Origin: Lachnospiraceae bacterium
GTDB lineage: Bacteria > Bacillota > Clostridia > Lachnospirales > Lachnospiraceae
Length of the DNA: 11,929 bases
NCBI GenBank assembly: GCA_009787745.1
Contig: WQST01000041.1
Coordinates: 1 to 11,929 of the forward strand
Direction: 5' to 3'
A program made the position numbers and the translations under genes. Below are positions 6,992 through 11,929 of this stretch, piece after piece; within the stretch, counting starts at the first letter, position 1; every line of letters begins with the position of its first letter. The notes below the pieces were generated by a model. It saw nothing but the letters and a program-made list of their open reading frames with translations. It made no database searches and had not been told where the DNA came from.

Positions 6992-8851
6992 TTATAATTT
7001 TGTTAATATAATATGTTTTTTGATAATTCTTAACGCTACACTTTCTCCAATACGAATTTGTATAAAATCACCAATATCTTCTACCGTGTGATAATTTTCA
7101 TTGCTATAAGCTTTTATAAATTTGTCACATTCTTTAAAATTGCTTTTTGCAATTATCACATACAATGCGTATGTTCTTTTTTCCAATCGCAAAATGTCTA
7201 CATTATTGTGAACAAATTTTACGTTATGTAAATTTGATATTAGGCTCATAAGTGTATCCGAATCAAATTCGGTTCCATTGACATTAATTGTGTGTTGCTT
7301 TTCTGATAAAAGATCATTCATTTCACCTACTTTTATATTATATACTTGCTCATCAATAAGGTGAATATTAAAATTATCTGGCATTTCATTAATGAAAATT
7401 TTAAATAGTTCATCAAACTCAATACTATCATTTAATCTTCCTAAATAATCAAGTATTTTAATAATTATATTAACAACAAACCCAACAACAAATCCTAAAC
7501 TCATTCCTCTTAATTCAAGTACTCCAACAGGAATTGTTAAACCACTAATTCCCGATATTAAAACAGAGGCTGTAAGTAATTGATTTGATATCTTTTTATA
7601 ATTTACACGTTTATCTACTAGGATTTGCATACCTGGTGCCGCAATTATACCAAAAAGAAATAATTTCATGCCTCCAAGAACAGGTGTAGGGATATTTAAT
7701 AAAATGCTCTGTAAATGTCCGCTAAATGAAATAGCAATAGCACTTACTGCCGCAGTAAAGTATGGAATCACAGAAAATCTTGTATGACAACTTTTTATAA
7801 ACCGATCTTTTTCGTCAATAAATGCTTTTTCTTCAGATATACTTAACCGATTAGTATTCATTACAGCTATGTTCTCTGCATACAGGGTATTTGGAACAGA
7901 ACCTAAAATTGATGCTACAAAAGTTGCAATGCCTTGACTAAAAATAGTCGCTCTAAATTTCGGAATATTTCCATCTGAAAAAATAGATGCACTATTTTCA
8001 TTTTCCATCATTTGAGAAATTACAGTTACACGACCTATGCTTTCTGTAAAGACAACAAAGGCAACTGGTATTACGGCAAAAAATAAAGAACCTAAATTAG
8101 GAGGAACAACTAAAAGAGGAATTTCAAATTGAGGACTGTTTATTGCTTCGGCTACAAATATATTTTTTACTTCTTTACCATTATCGCTTAAAATAACGGT
8201 AAGCAACCAACCTCCAACCATTCCCAGAATAATTGCTGAGTTTTTCCATAATTTTCTGCGAGTAATTGTTGATAATATAATAATCATTAAAGTTACTGTT
8301 GCAACAATTATTTCACTTGAGCCGGAAAGTTGCAAAAGGTCGTTTGCGGCTTGCGAGCCTTCAATAAAACCAGCATCAATGGCAGCCGATTCGGCTAAAT
8401 CCAACCCAATCAATGAAATAACCGGTCCAATCATAGCGGCAGGCAGAAAAAAATCAAACCATTTTTTTGCGCTTCTGGCTTTAAAAAGAAACGACAGGAC
8501 AACCAGAATAACGCTTCCAAAAATATATGTCCAACCAATATAACTATAAGCTAGATTAGCGTCAATATCTGTAGCAGTAAAAGAATTAACTAAATATGCG
8601 GTCAATCCAATAAATGCAAAACTGGAACCGAGATATGCTGGAATTTTGAATTTGGTAGAAATCAAAAATATTATGGTTCCAATTCCGCTCGTAAAAAGAA
8701 CCAAAGAAGTATCAATAATATAGGAATTAGTTAATGAATTTATAACTAAAGGGACTAAGACGGTAGCGGGGAACATCGCTAATAAATGCTCGAATGTAAG
8801 CGGGAGCATCTTGCTCTTAAACAAATGATGTATCTTGTAATTAAAATTCAT
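6992..8851 (-). CDS. NCS2 family nucleobase transporter (UraA-like) with C-terminal extension
   Basis: Membrane transporter of the nucleobase-cation symporter-2 family, 619 residues. The ATG at 8851 follows GAGGAAG. Residues 1-474 align along their length with E. coli UraA: EHLLAMFPATVLVPL, FKIPAYLGSSFAFI, FLPAAMIGPVISLIGLDLA, NTLYAENIAVM, PTPVLGGMKLFLFGIIAAPG and VGVLELRGMSLG. The two essential glutamates are kept (E270, E326, matching UraA E241 and E290). Oddities: the position of UraA His245 is Arg274 (TESIGR), a charged insertion of about 20 residues (338-357) sits after the second substrate motif, and about 145 hydrophilic residues follow the last membrane helix, where UraA has only a short tail. 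Substrate is therefore uncertain. It lies between the 117-aa gene and the small membrane protein in one AT-rich operon. Confidence 0.9.
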   Translation of the reverse strand: MNFNYKIHHLFKSKMLPLTFEHLLAMFPATVLVPLVINSLTNSYIIDTSLVLFTSGIGTIIFLISTKFKIPAYLGSSFAFIGLTAYLVNSFTATDIDANLAYSYIGWTYIFGSVILVVLSFLFKARSAKKWFDFFLPAAMIGPVISLIGLDLAESAAIDAGFIEGSQAANDLLQLSGSSEIIVATVTLMIIILSTITRRKLWKNSAIILGMVGGWLLTVILSDNGKEVKNIFVAEAINSPQFEIPLLVVPPNLGSLFFAVIPVAFVVFTESIGRVTVISQMMENENSASIFSDGNIPKFRATIFSQGIATFVASILGSVPNTLYAENIAVMNTNRLSISEEKAFIDEKDRFIKSCHTRFSVIPYFTAAVSAIAISFSGHLQSILLNIPTPVLGGMKLFLFGIIAAPGMQILVDKRVNYKKISNQLLTASVLISGISGLTIPVGVLELRGMSLGFVVGFVVNIIIKILDYLGRLNDSIEFDELFKIFINEMPDNFNIHLIDEQVYNIKVGEMNDLLSEKQHTINVNGTEFDSDTLMSLISNLHNVKFVHNNVDILRLEKRTYALYVIIAKSNFKECDKFIKAYSNENYHTVEDIGDFIQIRIGESVALRIIKKHIILTKL

Positions 8852-8871
8852 TTTACTTCCTCATTTGTCAA

Positions 8872-9225
8872 TCATACACAATATTGAGGGAACAATTCTT
8901 TGATTTGCTTTGATGACAGTATGTTTTTTTGTGTAATAAATTCTGCTTGAGTGATTAAATCAACAAAAAAGTTTAGTAAATCATTAAGTGAATGTATATT
9001 CTCTTTTACTTCTAAAATTATACTATCGTAATCAAAGAGAATATTTTGTGCTACTAAAGAATCGGCTAATTCCTCTAGGCAGATTAAAGCTAAAAAATCT
9101 AAAAATGGTTCATCGCTTTGGAATTTTGAATTTAACTCATCTGAAATTTTTTTTTGCATTATAAAATGATGATTTAAGTCAGTATCATCTGTATTCTTTT
9201 TTTCAATATAAAAATAATTTTTCAT
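8872..9225 (-). CDS. Unrecognised acidic 117-aa protein upstream of the NCS2 transporter
   Basis: I do not recognise this protein. It is soluble, acidic and probably largely helical: EPFLDFLALICLEELADSL, then ILEVKENIHSLNDLLNFFVD and a C-terminal SSKQIKELFPQYCV. There is no signal peptide, membrane segment or metal-binding motif. The ATG at 9225 has AGAAGGA about 11 bases upstream, slightly far. It is the first gene after the extended -10 promoter and is followed after 20 bp by the NCS2 transporter, whose Shine-Dalgarno sequence lies in that gap. Composition matches the transporter gene, so both probably arrived together. A cytosolic partner or regulator of the transporter is one possibility; nothing in the sequence proves it. 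Confidence 0.7.
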   Translation of the reverse strand: MKNYFYIEKKNTDDTDLNHHFIMQKKISDELNSKFQSDEPFLDFLALICLEELADSLVAQNILFDYDSIILEVKENIHSLNDLLNFFVDLITQAEFITQKNILSSKQIKELFPQYCV

Positions 9226-9307
9226 GTTACTTACATTCCTTCTATGATTCTCTTTAAAAGACCATTATCATTTTTAATCACTAATGCTAAATATATACAT
9301 AAAGTAG

Positions 9308-9316
9308 ATTATATCA
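9308..9316 (-). promoter_or_regulatory. Extended -10 promoter of the AT-rich transporter operon
   Basis: TGATATAAT on the minus strand (9316-9308): a perfect TATAAT with the TG extension. No good -35 box is present at 16-18 bases, which fits an extended -10 or activator-dependent promoter. Start expected near 9301, giving a leader of about 75 bases. Confidence 0.65.
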
Positions 9317-9359
9317 GACTGGATAAAATAATGGAAGTGGGAAAAAGAAAAAAATCAAG

Positions 9360-9392
9360 AAAATTCACCGAAAATTGACCCCAAAATTGACC
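9360..9392. repeat. Three phased 10-bp repeats upstream of the transporter promoter
   Basis: AAAATTCACC (9360-9369), AAAATTGACC (9371-9380) and AAAATTGACC (9383-9392): one mismatch among three copies, spaced 11 and 12 bases, about one helical turn. They lie about 60-90 bases upstream of the predicted start point on the minus strand, a usual place for activator sites. Confidence 0.6.
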
Positions 9393-9618
9393 AAAAAGAG
9401 AAAAGCCAAAAACTAAATTTTAAAAAATTAACATTAAATTAAAACATATTAAGATTTTTGAAATCGCCCCACAAAGCAGATGATATTTACTTGCATTGAA
9501 TGCGTTGTTTCCATAAAATAAAACGTAAAATGGTTTGTATGATTACAAAGACAAAACTTTTTTCAACGGACAGGAGATTAATCATCCAATTTGTTGAATA
9601 TTTCTGTTACAATTAAAC
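9393..9618. other. AT-rich intergenic stretch
   Basis: No convincing gene, RNA or repeat was seen between the phased repeats and the MITE-like element. The AT-rich character fades towards the MITE, so a junction between the AT-rich cassette and the mobilizable DNA probably lies here or at the element itself. Confidence 0.4.
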
Positions 9619-9726
9619 CACTGTCATCAGCTTAAGCTTTTCGTCATTTCGCGCTTGACCTACAATCTACTACGCTCAGCAATTTGTCAGGAGATTCTGT
9701 GTCAAGTGCTTAAGCTGACGACAGTG
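9619..9726. mobile_element. 108-bp MITE-like palindromic element with 19-bp terminal inverted repeats
   Basis: The left end CACTGTCATCAGCTTAAGC (9619-9637) and the right end (9708-9726) are reverse complements except for one base (CACTGTCrTCAGCTTAAGC). A second inner pair, GCGCTTGACC (9651-9660) against GTGTCAAGTGC (9700-9710), continues the symmetry, so the whole element can fold. It encodes no protein. The flanking 9-mers CAATTAAAC (9610-9618) and CAATTACAA (9727-9735) agree at 7 of 9 positions, like an aged target-site duplication. It ends 16 bp before the relaxase stop codon and may act as its transcription terminator. The parent transposon family was not identified. Confidence 0.7.
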
Positions 9727-9742
9727 CAATTACAACTCTATC

Positions 9743-11170
9743 CTATTTGCAATTATTCGCCGCCTTGCTTTGCATGATAAATTTAACACCCGCCCGGATT
9801 TTTTCGACTTTGTAGGTTTCACCTTTGAGCGAGTTATACTCCCGATAAAGCGATTCCTTCGCGGCTGTTTTTTCGGCAAACTCTTCCCGCCATTTAGTAA
9901 TCGGCGGAAGCATTTTCGGATCAAGCCGCTCCTGTAATACGTTGCGCAAATACTTCTCGGCGGCATCGTACAATGTCAGCCCGGTGCGGTTCGCTTCGTA
10001 AAAATCGTTGGCGGCTTCAAGTAACTTTTTCGCTTTCCGTTCTGCCAAAAATCCGGTTTCTTTTTTGGTGGCGGTGTACTCGGCATACATCTTATCGTGT
10101 TGCCGTTTTAACTTACGATGCTCCTTAAAATATCCGCTTTGCCGGATATGCTCTTTCAACGTATCAATCCGGCGCTCGACTTTCTTGAGTTCTGCGCTTG
10201 CGGAATTGAGTTTGCCGTGCATGGCATTGACTTTGATTTCTAATCCCGCTATGTCGTAAATCTCATTCCTCTGAAGAAAGTTGAAAAATTCTGAGGCGGC
10301 TTTGAGGCGGGTCAGTCCTGACCGGCCTTGCCGTGTGAGGATATCGGAAATGACATCGGCGAGGCTCGGCGGTTTGTCGTTCGCGGTTTCTTCCGCAAGC
10401 CATTTTTCCAGTTTGGAAATACGGGCGCGAAGCCCCCTGATTTGCTGATTCGTCACGGCGATTTCACGATTTATGTCACCGCGTTCGGTACGGATTCCGC
10501 GCTTCTCCATTTGCGAAGCCGACGCACCCAAATGGACAGTTGGAAATTGATCAATTCCCTGCCTTTTGTAACTGCGGTGATCAAGGACTTCATCGTGACC
10601 GCTAAGCCGTAAAGCAGTATTGCAATAAGCCGCCCAAGCCTTGCGCCAATCCTCCGCTTTGGTGCGGTCGTTCCAGTCAACAGTATTTATTTTTCTGCCG
10701 CTTACGGTGTGTGACTTCTGCCCCCATTTTCCGTTTTTATCAATCGGGCGCATGGTGAGTATTATGTGCGCGTGTGGATTTGAGCCGTCCTTATCGTGAA
10801 TACATATATCGGCACACATTCCGGCGGTAACGAACTGCTCTTTTACAAACTGGCGGGCAAGAGAAATATTCTGCTCCATACTTAACTCAACAGGCAGAGC
10901 TATTTCAATTTCCCGCGACAGTTGAGCGTTGCGGAACCGCTCGGATTTTTCTACGGCATTCCACAAAACGGAACGCTCGGAGTATTCGGCGGGTGCGTTT
11001 TCCGGCAACAAGATTTCAGTATGCACAATTTCGACCTTGTGAGTATAATCATGCACGATACCGTCATATTCATTTTCGATTGTTTCCCCGGCCCGGTACG
11101 CCGCCGCCGCGACTGCTGACTTACCTGCGCCCCTTGTGATTATTTTAATACATAAATGATAAATTGCCAA
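9743..11170 (-). CDS. MobQ-type relaxase (MobA/MobL family)
   Basis: DNA-nicking relaxase that starts conjugative mobilization at oriT. The start is the TTG at 11170 (reading AIYHLCIKIITRGAGKSAV), preceded by AAGGAG; the open frame extends further upstream but through oriT hairpins. 475 residues. The N-terminal relaxase domain shows the likely nicking Tyr25 in AAAAYRAGE and the metal-binding histidines in ICIHDKDGSNPHAHIILTM (H125, H133, H135). The C-terminal half (about 225-475) is Lys/Glu-rich coiled coil, with no recognisable helicase or primase domain. The gene has higher GC and codon use unlike the AT-rich cassette, consistent with transfer. oriT and the DUF3847-type gene lie directly upstream. 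No conjugation machinery is in the window, so it would be mobilized in trans if active. Confidence 0.92.
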   Translation of the reverse strand: MAIYHLCIKIITRGAGKSAVAAAAYRAGETIENEYDGIVHDYTHKVEIVHTEILLPENAPAEYSERSVLWNAVEKSERFRNAQLSREIEIALPVELSMEQNISLARQFVKEQFVTAGMCADICIHDKDGSNPHAHIILTMRPIDKNGKWGQKSHTVSGRKINTVDWNDRTKAEDWRKAWAAYCNTALRLSGHDEVLDHRSYKRQGIDQFPTVHLGASASQMEKRGIRTERGDINREIAVTNQQIRGLRARISKLEKWLAEETANDKPPSLADVISDILTRQGRSGLTRLKAASEFFNFLQRNEIYDIAGLEIKVNAMHGKLNSASAELKKVERRIDTLKEHIRQSGYFKEHRKLKRQHDKMYAEYTATKKETGFLAERKAKKLLEAANDFYEANRTGLTLYDAAEKYLRNVLQERLDPKMLPPITKWREEFAEKTAAKESLYREYNSLKGETYKVEKIRAGVKFIMQSKAANNCK

Positions 11171-11277
11171 CAGCCGCTTCTCCTTTTCTTGAATTTTATT
11201 TTTGACGTTGAAATAAAAGCGGCGGCAAACCACACCTATATCGGATAACAGCTTGCCGCCGTAGTTTACGCGGGGTT

Positions 11278-11316
11278 CAGGGGTGCGAAGCCCCTGATTT
11301 CGTGCCGACAGGCACG
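11278..11316. repeat. Two GC-rich hairpins between relaxase start and oriT
   Basis: CAGGGG (11278-11283) pairs with CCCCTG (11291-11296), and CGTGCC (11301-11306) pairs with GGCACG (11311-11316) around a GACA loop. With the oriT dyads they form a cluster of stems of the kind found at relaxosome assembly regions; they would also lie in the relaxase mRNA leader if it is transcribed from upstream. Confidence 0.55.
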
Positions 11317-11330
11317 GAACGCCCCCGGCA

Positions 11331-11369
11331 GGGCGCACAACGAGTGTCAACTCGTATAAGTGCGCCCTT
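11331..11369 (+). other. oriT: Probable IncQ/MobQ-type origin of transfer (oriT)
   Basis: A 6-bp dyad, ACGAGT (11340-11345) with ACTCGT (11350-11355) and a 4-base loop, is followed by TAAGTGCGCCCTT (11357-11369). This matches the layout of RSF1010/R1162 oriT: a hairpin followed by TAAATGCGCCCT. An outer 8-bp repeat, GGGCGCAC (11331-11338) with GTGCGCCC (11360-11367), nests around it. By analogy the nick falls in the GCGCCC core. Its position between the DUF3847-type gene and the relaxase supports the call. Confidence 0.75.
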
Positions 11370-11391
11370 AATTCTCAAGGGTGAAGGGCGA

Positions 11392-11793
11392 TCAGACCGC
11401 CACCCTTGCCGCTTCTGCGGGCCTGCCGCCGACACTTCCGCTGTGCTGTGCCACCGATTTCACGGATTGTGTTGCGGTATCTTCGCCGATTTCAACGGCG
11501 GTGTTGTTAACCGCCTGTACGGATTCCGGCGGAGCCAATTCCGCGAGTATGCGCCGCGTGTGATTTGTCCGTAAGCATTTTTCCACAAAGGTTTCAAACT
11601 GTTCTTCCGTGAGCAGCGCCAATTCGGGAAAAAGCTTTTCGAGTTTGCCGCCGCGCCGGCACAGGCGGTGGTTTCTGTCCTTGCGTTCCTGTGATTTTTG
11701 CTCTTGGAGCAGTTTCTTTATCCGGGCTTCCGCCTGTTGCTTTTCAATTTTCGCCGCTTCGATTTTTTCATTGATGGTTTTCCTGTTTGACAT
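11392..11793 (-). CDS. DUF3847-type mobilization-region accessory protein
   Basis: 133 residues; the ATG at 11793 follows GGAGG. The N-terminal 45 residues are a charged coiled coil (INEKIEAAKIEKQQAEARIKKLLQEQ), then a KDRNHRLCRRGGKLEKLFPELALLTEEQFETF block, the region that resembles DUF3847-type proteins found upstream of MobL relaxases in Firmicute mobilizable and conjugative elements. The C-terminal tail (about 95-133) is Ala/Val/Ser-rich and probably disordered. The combination of a basic coiled coil, position beside oriT and operon with the relaxase suggests an auxiliary DNA-binding relaxosome protein, comparable in role to MobC; that role is inference. Confidence 0.8.
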   Translation of the reverse strand: MSNRKTINEKIEAAKIEKQQAEARIKKLLQEQKSQERKDRNHRLCRRGGKLEKLFPELALLTEEQFETFVEKCLRTNHTRRILAELAPPESVQAVNNTAVEIGEDTATQSVKSVAQHSGSVGGRPAEAARVAV

Positions 11794-11828
11794 AATGATT
11801 CCTCCATTTTCTATTATTTGTTTGTAAT

Positions 11829-11863
11829 AAAAAACCGCCTGTAATCATTTCGATTACAGGCGG
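11829..11863 (-). terminator. Strong intrinsic terminator upstream of the DUF3847-type gene
   Basis: A perfect 12-bp stem: CCGCCTGTAATC (11835-11846) with GATTACAGGCGG (11852-11863) and a 5-base loop. On the minus strand it is followed by TTTTTT (11834-11829). It ends transcription from the gene entering at the right edge, only about 36 bp before the DUF3847-type start, so the mobilization genes need their own promoter or read-through. Confidence 0.85.
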
Positions 11864-11877
11864 CAGTGCGTGTGGCT

Positions 11878-11929
11878 TCATGCCTTTTTTACTCTCTTTT
11901 TGGCTTCCCCCGCAACATAGCGGCGGCGG
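11878..11929 (-). CDS. 3' end of a further mobile-element gene (partial)
   Basis: The most likely reading is the frame ending RRYVAGEAKKRVKKA with a TGA at 11880-11878, just ahead of the strong terminator; a Lys-rich C-terminus fits a DNA-associated protein. A second frame ends at TAA 11891-11889. Too little is visible to choose firmly or to name a family. Confidence 0.35.
   Translation of the reverse strand, partial: RRRYVAGEAKKRVKKA

Noticed and set aside
9360..9392. CRISPR array
   Set aside because: Repeats are only 10 bp with 1-2 base gaps; they are phased binding sites at most.
9730..9966. Minus-strand 78-codon frame within the relaxase gene
   Set aside because: Different-frame shadow of the relaxase 3' end, very basic composition, no ribosome binding site.
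10008..10612. Plus-strand open frames opposite the relaxase
   Set aside because: Antisense shadows created by GC-rich codon bias; no ribosome binding sites or protein-like features.
11171..11350. Upstream extension of the relaxase to 11350
   Set aside because: It runs through oriT hairpins and has no family-like sequence; the TTG at 11170 with AAGGAG starts the canonical AIYH motif.

Overview
The window looks like the chromosome of a low-GC Gram-positive bacterium (Bacillota, probably clostridial), carrying a piece of mobilizable DNA at its right end. This rests on strong GGAGG-type ribosome binding sites, an FtsEX/PcsB-like division operon behind a CdaR/PucR-type regulator, a CvfB (YitL) S1 protein, a FatA/FatB-type acyl-ACP thioesterase and a YjfB-family small protein. 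All genes are on the minus strand except yjfB.

Region 1 (1-3797) is a tightly packed minus-strand operon, transcribed leftwards. A CdaR/PucR-type regulator is followed by ftsE, ftsX (14-base overlap with ftsE) and a coiled-coil M23 peptidase whose C-terminus lies beyond base 1. FtsEX is the ABC-type complex that in other bacteria activates a periplasmic or extracellular murein hydrolase at the division site, and the M23 protein is the expected partner. Region 2 (3798-4275) is a divergent spacer with a perfect 12-bp hairpin, then yjfB on the plus strand with its own terminator.

Region 3 (4254-6540) is a second minus-strand operon: a P-loop dNMP-kinase-like protein, the acyl-ACP thioesterase and CvfB. 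It is driven by a near-consensus promoter. A 17-bp palindrome lies over the -10 and start point, and the leader contains a terminator-like hairpin, so two layers of control are plausible.

Region 4 (about 6541-9600) is visibly more AT-rich and looks like an acquired cassette. It encodes an unrecognised 117-aa acidic protein, an NCS2 (UraA-like) transporter with an unusual cytosolic C-terminal extension and a changed active-site residue, and a small PnuC/SemiSWEET-like membrane protein that seems to start at AUU. An extended -10 promoter, preceded by three phased 10-bp repeats, drives it.

Region 5 (9619-11929) starts with a 108-bp MITE-like element with 19-bp terminal inverted repeats. A markedly GC-richer mobilization module follows: a MobQ/MobL-type relaxase, an IncQ-like oriT and a DUF3847-type accessory protein. 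At the right edge are a strong terminator and the tail of a further gene. The three base compositions (moderate, AT-rich, GC-rich) mark the window as a mosaic of backbone and transferred DNA.
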